Assembly: GCA_022820025.1 (NCBI GenBank)
Contig: JAJEGF010000070.1
Location: 1-39,605 of the forward strand
DNA from: Chloroflexota bacterium
Lineage (GTDB): Bacteria; Chloroflexota; UBA11872
Length of the DNA stretch: 39,605 bases
Reading direction: 5' to 3'
Below are positions 17,668 to 26,347 of this stretch, one piece after another. The stretch's first letter is position 1. Each line of letters starts with the position of its first letter. Under the pieces are notes generated by a model that was given only the letters and a program-made list of their open reading frames with translations, was not told where the DNA came from and did not search any database. The position numbers were made by a program, and so were the translations under genes.

Positions 17668-19256
17668 CGTCGGCGACGGCGGCGCCTTTGCCATCGGCCG
17701 CGCCGCGATCTCCCGTGCCTCAGGTTGACGGCCGCTCCCACGGCGGCTGCGACCTGTTCCATGGGCACGCCGCGGTCGTCACGGCCGCCGGCGATTCGAG
17801 CCGCCCGGCTGTGGACCCAGACGCCCAGGGCGGCCGCGTTCGCGGCTGGCAGTCCCTGGGCCAGTAGTGACGCAATGGTCCCCGCCAGCACATCGCCGGA
17901 GCCAGCGGCCGCCAGGGCGGGATTGGGGCGGGCGAGGATCCGCACCCGGTCGTCGGCGCAGATGAAGGTCGGTGAGCCCTTTGACACGACAATGGCCCGG
18001 GTTTGAGCCGCCAGGTCTCGGGCGGCCGCAAGTCGTTCCCGGCCCTCGGGCGGAGCGGTCAGGCTTAGTAGCCGCGCGAGTTCGCCGGGGTGCGGGGTGA
18101 GCACGCATCCGGGACCGAGCGTTTCCATAAAATCACCGCTGTCGGCCAGGGCGTTGAGACCGTCGGCATCGATGACGGTTGGGGTGTCCGAAAGCTCGTC
18201 AAGCAGGCCATAGACGAGCGAATCGCTCGACGCACTGCGGCCCAGGCCAGGACCGAGCAAGAGCGCGTCGGGTTGAGCCAACGATGTCGCGACGGTGGCG
18301 GAACTGGCCTGTATCTGGCCTGACGAGGTGGTCGGAAGAGGCACGAACGTTGCGGCCGGCGCCCGGGCGGCGGCGGCGGCGCAGGCCGGTTCGACCGACG
18401 CGAGGGTGACCAGTCCGGTCCCCGCGCGTAACGCGGCGACCGTTGCAAGCGCGGCCGCGCCACGGTAACAGGCTGAGCCGGCCACGATGGCCAGGCGCCC
18501 AAAGGTGCCCTTATGGCCATCCAGCGGGCGCACGGGCAACAAGCCGCGCGCCGTTCGGGCGCTCATGCGGGAGGTTCGAAGCGGCGCGTACGTTTTGGCG
18601 GGGAGCCCGATATCGAGCTCGATCTGGCGGCCAGCGAATTCAATGGCGGGATGGAGGGACGCGCCAATCTTCAGGGGACCGGTAGCCAGCGTGACGTCGG
18701 CTCGAAACGCCGCCTGGTCGACGGCGCCGGTGTCCGCGTCGATTCCACTGGGAATGTCGACGGCGAAGCGTATCTGGCCTGAGTCAGCCGGCAGAGCAGC
18801 CAGAATCGCGGCTATGGGGCCGCGCAAGGGCGGGCTGCTGCCGATGCCCAGGAGTCCGTCCACGAGGCAGGACGCCTGACCAACGTCATTGACGAGCGGA
18901 CGCGGCTGGCCGCTCCAGATGCGCCAGCGAACGCCACGAGCGGTTGCGGCCGTTACCAGCGCGTCGCTTGGCCGCTGGCGGGAGGCCCAGGCGGTAACTC
19001 GCGCACCAGTCACGGCGAGACGTGCGGCGGCGATGAGCGCATCGCCGCCATTGTCGCCCGGGCCGACCAGCACGACGACGGACCGGGCGCCGAGCGAACC
19101 TGTATTCCGCAAAATGGCCGCCGCGATGGCGTGGCCGGCGTTTTGCATGAGGTTGACGCCGGGCGGCGCCTGGGATTCAAGCGTCCGCATCTCAGCCGCT
19201 GTGACGACGTGGTCACGTGCCGGTCGGCGACCCGACGGGCGCCCTTCGATCACCAT
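17649..19256 (-). CDS. nnrD: bifunctional NAD(P)H-hydrate epimerase / ADP-dependent dehydratase
   Basis: This 535-residue fusion repairs hydrated NAD(P)H. The N-terminal half is the epimerase (YjeF_N/NnrE): GPGDNGGDALIAARLA, DGLLGIG and VDIPSGIDADTG. The C-terminal half is the ribokinase-like dehydratase (NnrD): GHKGTFGRLAIVAGS, LLLGPGLG, DADGLNAL, LTPHPGELARLL and AAAGSGDVLAGTIASLLAQG. The tail (RRRRRR-rich) is poorly conserved. The start ATG at 19256 lies 3 bases after the acpS stop. In E. coli the two activities are also fused, so the arrangement is normal. The overlap with recX is convergent and 19 bases long. Confidence 0.95.
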   Translation of the reverse strand: MVIEGRPSGRRPARDHVVTAAEMRTLESQAPPGVNLMQNAGHAIAAAILRNTGSLGARSVVVLVGPGDNGGDALIAAARLAVTGARVTAWASRQRPSDALVTAATARGVRWRIWSGQPRPLVNDVGQASCLVDGLLGIGSSPPLRGPIAAILAALPADSGQIRFAVDIPSGIDADTGAVDQAAFRADVTLATGPLKIGASLHPAIEFAGRQIELDIGLPAKTYAPLRTSRMSARTARGLLPVRPLDGHKGTFGRLAIVAGSACYRGAAALATVAALRAGTGLVTLASVEPACAAAAARAPAATFVPLPTTSSGQIQASSATVATSLAQPDALLLGPGLGRSASSDSLVYGLLDELSDTPTVIDADGLNALADSGDFMETLGPGCVLTPHPGELARLLSLTAPPEGRERLAAARDLAAQTRAIVVSKGSPTFICADDRVRILARPNPALAAAGSGDVLAGTIASLLAQGLPAANAAALGVWVHSRAARIAGGRDDRGVPMEQVAAAVGAAVNLRHGRSRRGRWQRRRRRRRQSGAP

Positions 19257-19259
19257 GAA

Positions 19260-19706
19260 TCAGTCTGCGGTGGCGACCACGAAGGCGATGGCAAGTTCAC
19301 GGCTGTGGGTGAGGCTGATCTCGAAGCTGGTGAGGCCAAGTTCGCGGGCGCGGGCGGCGGCGGCGCCGTGCAGATGGACGATGGGTTTGCCACGACGGTC
19401 ATTGAGCACTTCCAGTTCGCGCCAAAGCACGCCGCGCATGCCGGTGCCAAGGGCCTTGGAAATTGCTTCCTTGCCGGCGAAGCGGGCGGCGAGTTCCTCG
19501 GCACGGCCACGGCAGTAGCGCTGCTCCCGGTCGGTGTAGAGGCGGCGGATGAAGCGCTCGCCGAAGCGGTCGAGGGCGGCCTGGATGCGGGCGATTTCGA
19601 TGGCGTCCACCCCGGCGGCAAGACGGCGATTGGCGGGGCTAATAGCCGGTGAGCTCCACGCGGCGTACGGCGGATCGGTACTCCCAGCCGCTGCCCAGGA
19701 CTTCAA
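19260..19706 (-). CDS. acpS: holo-[acyl-carrier-protein] synthase
   Basis: AcpS transfers 4'-phosphopantetheine from CoA to acyl carrier protein. The Mg-binding aspartate is in GVDAIEIARI. The second conserved block FAGKEAISKALGTGM carries the acidic ligand, and EISLTHSRELAIAFVVA ends the fold. The start is doubtful. The farthest reading uses TTG at 19706 and gives 148 residues but overlaps the upstream gene by 68 bases. An ATT at 19643, overlapping the upstream TAG, gives 127 residues, the usual family length. A GTG at 19610 would cut the first strand. No ATG is available. It is part of the yebC-to-nnrD operon. Confidence 0.9.
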   Translation of the reverse strand: MKSWAAAGSTDPPYAAWSSPAISPANRRLAAGVDAIEIARIQAALDRFGERFIRRLYTDREQRYCRGRAEELAARFAGKEAISKALGTGMRGVLWRELEVLNDRRGKPIVHLHGAAAARARELGLTSFEISLTHSRELAIAFVVATAD

Positions 19707-20880
19707 TCCGACGCAGTCGAACTGGCGCCGGGCGGATTTCCTGGAGCAAGGTGGGGTTGTCGAACGTGATCCACTCGGCGACGGGGATTGGGTGACCGAG
19801 CTTGACGCTAAGTCCGGCGTTGTTCTGGTAGTAGAAGCCGGTCGTCCAAATCTGCTCGCGTCCTTCGACGTCGAGATAGGTAAGGCGAATCATCAGCGGG
19901 TATTCGGTACCCGCCGTGCCGCCGCCGGACAGTGTCTGACGCTCGATTCGAACGTCAGACCGAAGCCTCAGATTCACATAGTCGCGCACCTCCCGGTCGA
20001 TATCCTGCGCGATGCCGCTCTCGCCGTGGCGGTCCGTGTTTCCGTCAGGCGTCTGGCGCTCAAACCACACGCCGTCGGTCTCGGGGAGCACGGTGCCGGC
20101 CGTACCAGCTTCCGTAACCACAAACGTGCTCCACGCGGAGCCGCCGGCCAGGCGCTCGAGCAGCGGATCGCTGAGAAGGTCGCGTTCCAGCGGAAGCGGG
20201 CCGAGAATGTCGCCGTCCGGCGTCAAAACCAACCGTCGACCGGCGGTCACCTCAAGTGCACGGCTGCCCAACCAGACCACACCAACTCCCTGGCGGGTAC
20301 TCACGTGCACGGCGCCGTCAGGCTCCATTTCGATTCGGTAGGTGCCTTCGCCAAGGTCCAGACGACCCTCGTCGGCCAGCACGGTGATTCGCCGTTCGGC
20401 TGCCAACGGGTGCCGAGCCACCCCAATCTGAACGCGCCCCTGGAACAATCGGAACACGGTGTCCTGCAGGGCAGGATTGAAGCGTCCGAATTGCATGCGC
20501 TGCACGGCAAGTTCGGTGTCGTTGTACAGAAGAACGGTTGAGCCCTCGCGAGTGCGCAAGAAGGCTCGCGCGCGGTCATCGGTGCGTAGACGGGTGCCTT
20601 CGTCCAGATCGGCCCGCGCGCCCACGCCCTGCCAGGTGGCGGTGGCCGGCGGCTGGACCAACACGGTGCCTTCAAGGACCGTCACGGATGTCGGCTGAGA
20701 TTCGCTGACTCCGCTGAACAAGGCCGCGACCGCGCGCGGCAGGAAAACTATGGCCGCCACCAGCAGACCGACAGCAACGAACAGTGACACCCAGGCGAAC
20801 ACCTGCATCCCGCGGTACCGCTGACGTGCCGGAACGGCCGCTGCATGGGTATGCGCTGGCGAGTCCGGGAAGTGTTGCAT
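19639..20880 (-). CDS. membrane-anchored protein with FecR-like domain
   Basis: This 413-residue protein has a cytoplasmic N-terminus of about 25 residues and one membrane helix (MQVFAWVSLFVAVGLLVAA, about 25-50). A FecR-type beta domain follows: SVTVLEGTVLVQPP, LDEGTRLRTDDRARAFL, GSTVLLYNDTELAV and FRLFQGRVQIGVA. The last 130 residues are a beta-rich region I do not recognise. FecR domains are usually periplasmic or extracytoplasmic sensors or binding modules, but no sigma factor or TonB receptor lies nearby, so iron signalling is not implied. I chose the ATG at 20880, ten bases after the acyP stop; an in-frame start at 20991 would overlap acyP. Confidence 0.72.
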   Translation of the reverse strand: MQHFPDSPAHTHAAAVPARQRYRGMQVFAWVSLFVAVGLLVAAIVFLPRAVAALFSGVSESQPTSVTVLEGTVLVQPPATATWQGVGARADLDEGTRLRTDDRARAFLRTREGSTVLLYNDTELAVQRMQFGRFNPALQDTVFRLFQGRVQIGVARHPLAAERRITVLADEGRLDLGEGTYRIEMEPDGAVHVSTRQGVGVVWLGSRALEVTAGRRLVLTPDGDILGPLPLERDLLSDPLLERLAGGSAWSTFVVTEAGTAGTVLPETDGVWFERQTPDGNTDRHGESGIAQDIDREVRDYVNLRLRSDVRIERQTLSGGGTAGTEYPLMIRLTYLDVEGREQIWTTGFYYQNNAGLSVKLGHPIPVAEWITFDNPTLLQEIRPAPVRLRRIEVLGSGWEYRSAVRRVELTGY

Positions 20881-20890
20881 CACCGGGTAC

Positions 20891-21187
20891 CTAGGCACGA
20901 ATGGCGAATGCCGGCAGATCGCCAGCAGGTGTCGACCACCATAGGCTAACGGATTCGACGCTGGCCAGGGGCGGCCCGGCGTGCAATTCAAGGACGAGCG
21001 CGTCCAGTGCCGGGCGCGGACCTTGCGCGATCACCTCCACGCGCCGGCCGTCCGGTAAGTTCCTCACCTGGCCGCGCAGTCCGAGCCGGCGACCGGCACG
21101 GACGACGAAGAAGCGGAAGCCGACGCCCTGCACGCGGCCACGGACGGTCGCGTGAAGGCGCTGGGCGCCTTGGGATTCGGACTCCAC
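20891..21187 (-). CDS. acyP: acylphosphatase
   Basis: This 98-residue enzyme hydrolyses acyl phosphates. The family signature is clear: HATVRGRVQGVGFRFFV with the phosphate-binding arginine (R25), and GQVRNLPDGRRVEVIAQGP with the catalytic asparagine (N43). The start is GTG at 21187, one base after the ruvB stop, indicating tight coupling. Its presence near plsY, whose substrate is an acyl phosphate, is suggestive but not proof of a link. Confidence 0.93.
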   Translation of the reverse strand: MESESQGAQRLHATVRGRVQGVGFRFFVVRAGRRLGLRGQVRNLPDGRRVEVIAQGPRPALDALVLELHAGPPLASVESVSLWWSTPAGDLPAFAIRA

Positions 21188-21188
21188 G

Positions 21189-22223
21189 TCAGAGAAGCGC
21201 GGCCTGTTCGGGCGCGGCGCGGGGCGGTTCGCGATTGAGGTGCTCGTATGCGAGCCGGGTCACCACCCGGCCGCGCGGCGTGCGGGCGATGAAGCCGGCC
21301 TGGAGAAGGAAGGGTTCGTAGTACGACTCGAGCGTCGGGACGTCTTCGGCAAGGGTGGCCGCGAGGGCCTGCAGTCCGGCGGGGCCGCCGTTGAACGAGT
21401 CCATGAGCGTTGTGAGGATGCGACGGTCCATGGCGTCGAGACCCTGGTTGTCAACGTCGAGTTCGGCGAGGGCCTGGGCGGCCACGGTGTCGGTGATGAT
21501 GCCGTCCGCCTCGACCTGGGCGAAGTCTCGGACGCGGCGGAGCAACCGGTTGCAGACGCGGGCAGTGCCGCGGGAGCGCCGGGCAATGGCAAGGGCACCG
21601 GCGTCGGTGATGGCGACGCCGAGAATGTCGGCAGAGCGCAGGACGATGCGGGCACACTCCTCGGCACTGTAGAACTCGAGGCGGTGGACCGCGCCAAAGC
21701 GGTCACGAAGGGCTGAGGTGAGAGAACCGGCGCTGGTGGTGGCCCCGATGACGGTGAAGTGGGGGAGGGAAAGACGGTAGGTCCGGGCGGAAGCCTTGCC
21801 GGCGCCAACCACGATATCGAGAGCGAAGTCTTCCATGGCCGGATAGAGAATCTCCTCAACGGTCTTGCCGAGGCGGTGGATTTCGTCGATGAAGAGGACT
21901 TCGGCCGCATCGAGACTGCTGAGGGTGGAGGCGAGGTCGCCGGGCCGTTCGAGCGCTGGGCCGGAGGTGACTCGGAGGCGCCCGCCCATCTCGTTGGCCA
22001 CGATGTGGGCAAGCGTGGTCTTGCCGAGGCCGGGCGGTCCGCCGAGGAGAATATGGTCCACGGGTTCTTCGCGCTGCGTGGCCGCCTGGATCATGAGGCG
22101 AAGCGCGCGCTTGACACCCTCCTGGCCGATGAACTCGTCGTCGGACAGATCGCGGGGGCGGAGGGCGCGGTCCAGGCGCTGGTCGCCGGCGCCGGACTCG
22201 ACGGCGACGACGCGCTCGTTCAC
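21189..22223 (-). CDS. ruvB: RuvB, Holliday junction branch-migration ATPase
   Basis: This is a 344-residue AAA+ motor. Walker [11 protein letters not shown], Walker [10 protein letters not shown], and the sensor/arginine-finger region [18 protein letters not shown] are present. [20 protein letters not shown] and the winged-helix tail ([13 protein letters not shown]) complete it. The usual GATTRAG reads GATTSAG here, a small deviation. The start is GTG at 22223, overlapping the ruvA stop as GTGA. It works with RuvA and RuvC to process recombination junctions. Confidence 0.97.
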   Translation of the reverse strand: MNERVVAVESGAGDQRLDRALRPRDLSDDEFIGQEGVKRALRLMIQAATQREEPVDHILLGGPPGLGKTTLAHIVANEMGGRLRVTSGPALERPGDLASTLSSLDAAEVLFIDEIHRLGKTVEEILYPAMEDFALDIVVGAGKASARTYRLSLPHFTVIGATTSAGSLTSALRDRFGAVHRLEFYSAEECARIVLRSADILGVAITDAGALAIARRSRGTARVCNRLLRRVRDFAQVEADGIITDTVAAQALAELDVDNQGLDAMDRRILTTLMDSFNGGPAGLQALAATLAEDVPTLESYYEPFLLQAGFIARTPRGRVVTRLAYEHLNREPPRAAPEQAALL

Positions 22224-22810
22224 GCCGTCCGGCCCCGGCCACCGAGATCACGCAAGGCGGCAGCGAGGCGCGCTTCGACCGACAGGGGCTCGCCGATGGT
22301 CTGGTTGAGGGCGATGGTGGCCTCGGTTCGGGTGTAGCCAAGACCGAGCAGGGCCTCCAAGACTTCGCGGGTGTTCTCGTCGTCGGCAGTCTCAGCGGGA
22401 GCCTTGTCCTCGGGGACGAGCTTGCCGCGGAGCTCCAGAATGATCCGGTTGGCGGTTCGCGCGCCGATGCCGGAGACCGCCTGGAAGGGCTTGGGATCTT
22501 CCTGGTCCAGGGCCTCGTAGATGCGACTGGCCGGATGGGTGGAGAGCACGCGAACGGCCATGCGGGGCCCGACGCCGTTCACATTCAGAAGCGCCTTGAA
22601 GACGCGGAGTTCTTCCGGGGTCCCAAAGCCGGCGAGCATGGGGCCGTCGGTGGCGACGTGGAGCGAGGTGAAGAGACGGACCCGGGACTCGCCGTCGGCC
22701 AGCGCTCGATCCGGGACCATGACTTCGAGGCCAATGCCGGTGCCGTCAGCAAGCACGACCAGACTGTCCTCGCGCCGGTCGATCACCTCGCCGCGAAGCT
22801 CCGCGATCAC
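22220..22810 (-). CDS. ruvA: RuvA, Holliday junction DNA-binding subunit
   Basis: This 196-residue protein has the three RuvA domains. The first is an N-terminal OB-fold ([19 protein letters not shown]). The second is a tandem helix-hairpin-helix region ([17 protein letters not shown] and [19 protein letters not shown]). The third is a C-terminal domain that contacts RuvB ([16 protein letters not shown]). The start is GTG at 22810, overlapping the ruvC stop by four bases. The gene order ruvC-ruvA-ruvB is conserved in many bacteria. Confidence 0.97.
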   Translation of the reverse strand: MIAELRGEVIDRREDSLVVLADGTGIGLEVMVPDRALADGESRVRLFTSLHVATDGPMLAGFGTPEELRVFKALLNVNGVGPRMAVRVLSTHPASRIYEALDQEDPKPFQAVSGIGARTANRIILELRGKLVPEDKAPAETADDENTREVLEALLGLGYTRTEATIALNQTIGEPLSVEARLAAALRDLGGRGRTA

Positions 22811-23307
22811 CTGACGCCGACCTTGCGTTCCAGTGCTCGAGACTCGTAGGAATTGACATGGCAGATCGCGACCGCCAGGGCGTCGGATGCGTGATCGGGC
22901 CGGGGCGGACGCTCCAGATCGAGGAAGCGCCGGACCATCTCCTGCACGCTGTCCTTGTCGGCGCCGCCATAGCCGGTGACGGCGAGCTTGATCTCAGGCG
23001 GAGCGTACTCTTCGACTGGCACGCCGTGATCCGCGGCCACCAGGTGGGCGACGGCGATGGAGTGCGAGACGTCGACGGCGGAGGTGAGACGACGGGCATA
23101 GCCGAGACGCTCGATGGCGACATCGGTGACCGCATGCCGCTCGAAGAGCCGCTGTAATCCGTCGCGAATCCGCGCGAGTCGAGCACCCAGCGGCTGGCCC
23201 GCCGGCGTGGTGAGACAGCCGTGGGATACGTGGTGCGTATTGCGGTCGCCTTCGACCAGTCCGAACCCGAAACGGGCCGTCCCCGGATCAATGCCGAGCG
23301 TCAACAC
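22807..23307 (-). CDS. ruvC: RuvC, Holliday junction resolvase
   Basis: This is a 166-residue endonuclease. The active-site acids are D7 (GIDPGTARFGFG), E66 (VAIERLGYARR) and D142. The position equivalent to the third acid is a histidine (H139 in PDHASDALAVA). Thermus thermophilus RuvC also uses a histidine there (D7, E70, H143, D146), so the enzyme should be active. The start is GTG at 23307. A 98-base gap separates it from the upstream yebC. Confidence 0.96.
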   Translation of the reverse strand: MLTLGIDPGTARFGFGLVEGDRNTHHVSHGCLTTPAGQPLGARLARIRDGLQRLFERHAVTDVAIERLGYARRLTSAVDVSHSIAVAHLVAADHGVPVEEYAPPEIKLAVTGYGGADKDSVQEMVRRFLDLERPPRPDHASDALAVAICHVNSYESRALERKVGVR

Positions 23308-23405
23308 GTGCTGCGTCCTCGAGCCGGGCCAGCCGCAAAGCCGCCCGGCAATCGAGTCCTTGGCCTTGGTCTGGTTGCGATACGGGGGAGGTCAACCGGC
23401 CGGGC

Positions 23406-24158
23406 TCAGGCACCGACTCGCTCGAGCAGCGAATCGCTGAGTTCCAGGTTGGTGTGGACGCGGCGGACGTCGTCCAGATCCTCGATGGAATCGATCATGG
23501 CTAGCACCCGGGCGGCGCGATCATCCGCCAGCGTCATCGGCGTGGTGGGCGACTTGGTGAGTTCGGCCGAGGTGATTTCGGCGCCTTCAGCGGCCAGTTC
23601 GGTCTTGACCCGAGCCAGGTCGGTTGCGTCGGTGTAGACGAAGACCGAGTCGTCGGTGTGTTCCACATCGATAGCGCCGAGGTCGATCGCGGCAAGTTCG
23701 AGATCTTCGGGGTCATGGCCGTCGAGCCGGATTTCGATGGCTCCGCGCGTCTCAAATTGCCAGGCGACCGCACCGCTGGCGGCCAGCGTGCCACCCAACC
23801 GGTTGAGCGCGTTGCGAACCTCGGCGACGGAGCGGTTGCGGTTGTCGGTCACGACCTCAATCAGCAATCCGGCCCCGTCCACGGCGTAACCCTCATAGAG
23901 TAGTTCTTCGAGTTGTCCGCCGTCCGATCCACCGCCGACACCCCGCTCAATGGCACGCGCGATGTTGTGCTTGGGCATGTTGGCGGCCTTGGCCTTGGCG
24001 ATGGCCTGTTCGAGGCGGAAGTTGCCGGCTGGGTCCGCGCCGCCCTGCTGGGCGGCAATGGTGAGATCGCGCCCCAGCTTGGTGAAGAGCTGGCCGCGCT
24101 TAGCATCGGTCACGGCCTTTTGGCGCTTGATCTGCGCCCACTTGGAATGGCCGGCCAT
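23406..24158 (-). CDS. yebC: YebC/PmpR-family protein (TACO1-like)
   Basis: This 250-residue protein opens with the family hallmark MAGHSKWAQIKRQKAVTDAK and continues with FTKLGRDLTIAAQQGG, NMPKHNIARAIERG and EELLYEGYAVDGAGLLIE. YebC proteins are annotated as transcriptional regulators and more recently as translation factors that help ribosomes through proline-rich stretches. I chose the ATG at 24158; an in-frame ATG at 24215 adds 19 unconserved residues. Its place ahead of ruvCAB is a common arrangement. Confidence 0.96.
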   Translation of the reverse strand: MAGHSKWAQIKRQKAVTDAKRGQLFTKLGRDLTIAAQQGGADPAGNFRLEQAIAKAKAANMPKHNIARAIERGVGGGSDGGQLEELLYEGYAVDGAGLLIEVVTDNRNRSVAEVRNALNRLGGTLAASGAVAWQFETRGAIEIRLDGHDPEDLELAAIDLGAIDVEHTDDSVFVYTDATDLARVKTELAAEGAEITSAELTKSPTTPMTLADDRAARVLAMIDSIEDLDDVRRVHTNLELSDSLLERVGA

Positions 24159-24194
24159 CAGGGTTGCGACATCAAGTAATTCACCTGTTTCGCG

Positions 24195-24200
24195 AGTATA
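24195..24200 (-). promoter_or_regulatory. candidate -10 box for the yebC-ruvCAB operon
   Basis: TATACT (five of six consensus positions) lies on the minus strand 36 bases upstream of the yebC ATG, in the context CTTATACTCGC. No convincing -35 box is seen. The equivalent hexamer before cmk suggests a shared preference in this genome. Confidence 0.35.
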
Positions 24201-24264
24201 AGACAGGGGCCTCAACGTACGGCGACGCGTGTATTCCAGGCAATATGCGCAACTGTCTGGCAGC

Positions 24265-24292
24265 TTGAGGCGTTCAACCGTCCTGATAGCAT
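24265..24292 (+). promoter_or_regulatory. candidate promoter for the small membrane protein gene
   Basis: TTGAGG (24265-24270), a 16-base spacer and TAGCAT (24287-24292) preceded by TGA give an extended -10 arrangement. Transcription would begin only about 8-10 bases before the GTG start at 24308, so the mRNA would have almost no leader. Confidence 0.35.
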
Positions 24293-24307
24293 CACGAGCG
24301 GCTGCCT

Positions 24308-24814
24308 GTGGAGGTAAGGGCCCGATTCGTGGACGCGTCTGACCTGACTCGGTATGTGAGTGTGGCGCTGGCCGCGCTGGCTTATGGGGCGATGGTGAGT
24401 GGGGCTATCAACCCCTGGGCGCGGCCACGGCCGGGGCAGGAACTGATGCAGCTACGGACCTCGTTCCGTGCGCGAATCCTGCTGTACCGGTGGTACCTGT
24501 TGCTGATCCTGGGCATATTCCTGGGCGTACGGCTGTTGCCGGGGACCTGGACAACCGAGGGCGCGGACGTGGTGTCGCTGCTGCTGGTAGCGGGCTGGTT
24601 GCTGTTTCCGGTGAGCTACACGTTTACGGACCGCGGGGTTGGCCTGCACACGGGTCGGTTCTGGACCTGGGACCGCTTTGAGGCCTATCGGCGCGCCGGG
24701 GGCGTGGTGCAACTGCGGTCCTCGGAACGAGGCGACGTGTCGCTTTATCTCAACAATGCGCAGCAGCAGGCGATCCTGCCGCTGTTGCGGCGGCATGTCG
24801 CGCAGCGTCGTTAG
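24308..24814 (+). CDS. small membrane protein of unknown function
   Basis: This 168-residue protein has three likely membrane helices, at about residues 16-36, 58-78 (WYLLLILGIFLGVRLLP) and 87-104. A C-terminal soluble part follows (TFTDRGVGLHTGRFWTWDRFEAYRRAGGVVQL). The tail looks like the small PH-like or DUF5673-like domains appended to two- or three-helix membrane proteins, but I cannot assign it firmly. The start is GTG at 24308; a second GTG at 24329 is possible. It is monocistronic and convergent with gnd, 13 bases away. Confidence 0.68.
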   Translation: MEVRARFVDASDLTRYVSVALAALAYGAMVSGAINPWARPRPGQELMQLRTSFRARILLYRWYLLLILGIFLGVRLLPGTWTTEGADVVSLLLVAGWLLFPVSYTFTDRGVGLHTGRFWTWDRFEAYRRAGGVVQLRSSERGDVSLYLNNAQQQAILPLLRRHVAQRR

Positions 24815-24827
24815 ACCAGTCCTCCGT

Positions 24828-26264
24828 TCAGTCCACCGGGTCGCTGGTCGCGCTGCCACGTTGCGCGCCGGACTCCCAGCGGGTGTGGAACACGCCGTCG
24901 CGGTCGGTTCGCCGGTAGGTGTGGGCGCCGAAGAAGTCGCGCTGGGCCTGGATGAGATTGGCCGGCAGCCGGGCTGAGTGATAGGCGTCATAGTAATCGA
25001 GTGAGGCGCTGAGGGCGGGGCATGGAATGCCGGCGGCCTTGGCTGCCCCGACCACGGTGCGCCAGGCAGGCTGGGCGCCCGCGAGCTGGCTGGCGAAGGA
25101 CGGCTCGACCATCAGGTTTGGCAGACCGGGGTCGTCGCGGAAGGCGCCCTGGATGAGCCCGAGCAGACGCGCGCGGATGATGCAGCCGGCCTTCCAGATG
25201 CGGGCCATCTCCGACAAATCGATGCCGTAGTCGCGCTCCCGCGAGGCGGTGCGCAGCAAGTCCATCCCCTGGGCGTATGAGCAGATCTTGGCGGCGTAAA
25301 GCGCTTGCCGGACCTGTTCGACAATTGCCGCCGTGCGTTGCAGGGTCGGCGCCCTGCGTTCGCCGGCGGCGCGAACTCGCTCGTCCTTGCGGGCCGAGAT
25401 GTTGCGAGACCAGACGGCGGCGTCGATGGTGGGGATGGGGACTCCGAGTTCCAGGGCGTCTTGCGACATCCAGCGGCCAGTGCCCTTCTGACCGGCGGCG
25501 TCAAGGATATGGTCAACTAGGTAACCGTCGCCGTCGGCGTCGCGAACGCGAAAGACGTCCGCGGTTATCTGGATAAGGAACGACTCAAGCTCGCCCTCGT
25601 TCCAGTCGCTAAACACATCCGCCAGTTCTGGCGGGGTCAGGCCGGCCGCCTTGAGAACCGCGTAGGCCTCGGCGATCAATTGCATGTCGCCGTATTCGAT
25701 GCCGTTATGGACCATCTTGACGTAATGGCCGGCGCTGGAGGCGCCGCAGTAGGCGGTGCACGGGCCGTCGTCGGTGGAGGCCGCAATGCGTTCCAGGATT
25801 GGGCGCATGGCCTCGTAGGCGGCCGAGGGGCCGCCCGGCATGATGGATGGTCCGAGCAGGGCGCCGGATTCGCCGCCGCTGATGCCGGTCCCGAGGAACA
25901 TGACATCGGCGGCCTGGACGCGCTCAAAGCGTCGAGCGGTGTCGTGGAAGAGCGAGTTGCCTCCATCCATGACCACGTCGCCGGGCGCCAGCAGCGGAAG
26001 CAACTGGTCCAGGACAGCGTCCACGCCGCGGCCGGCCTGCACCATGAGGATGATGCGGCGCGGACGTTCCAGGCCAGCGACAAGGGCCTCCAGGGTCCGC
26101 GCCCCGCGCACCGATGTACCTGAGGCATCGCCGGCCAGGAACTCGTCGGTGCGCTGAACCGTGCGGTTGAAGACCATGATGGGGAAGCCGTTGCGCTCGA
26201 TGTTGAGGGCGAGATTGCGGCCCATGACCGCAAGGCCGATGAGTCCGACAGAGGTGGCGGCCAT
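24828..26264 (-). CDS. gnd: 6-phosphogluconate dehydrogenase (decarboxylating)
   Basis: This 478-residue enzyme of the oxidative pentose phosphate pathway converts 6-phosphogluconate to ribulose 5-phosphate and NADPH. The nucleotide-binding motif is GLAVMGRNLALNI, and the substrate site is GISGGESGALLGPSIMPGG. The catalytic lysine and glutamate are in HYVKMVHNGIEYGDMQ, followed by DAAGQKGTGRWMSQDA. The C-terminal DYYDAYHSARLPANLIQAQRDFFGAH is the long-form tail. I chose the ATG at 26264 (MAATSVGLIG); an upstream in-frame ATG at 26303 is less likely. The glucose-6-phosphate dehydrogenase gene is not in the window. Confidence 0.97.
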   Translation of the reverse strand: MAATSVGLIGLAVMGRNLALNIERNGFPIMVFNRTVQRTDEFLAGDASGTSVRGARTLEALVAGLERPRRIILMVQAGRGVDAVLDQLLPLLAPGDVVMDGGNSLFHDTARRFERVQAADVMFLGTGISGGESGALLGPSIMPGGPSAAYEAMRPILERIAASTDDGPCTAYCGASSAGHYVKMVHNGIEYGDMQLIAEAYAVLKAAGLTPPELADVFSDWNEGELESFLIQITADVFRVRDADGDGYLVDHILDAAGQKGTGRWMSQDALELGVPIPTIDAAVWSRNISARKDERVRAAGERRAPTLQRTAAIVEQVRQALYAAKICSYAQGMDLLRTASRERDYGIDLSEMARIWKAGCIIRARLLGLIQGAFRDDPGLPNLMVEPSFASQLAGAQPAWRTVVGAAKAAGIPCPALSASLDYYDAYHSARLPANLIQAQRDFFGAHTYRRTDRDGVFHTRWESGAQRGSATSDPVD

Positions 26265-26347
26265 GGCAGGCTCCGAAGAAAGCGGTGGTCTATTTTGGCG
26301 CATTGCCCCGGCGTCGCGATGACTTTGGCAAGATTGGTCTGAACACC

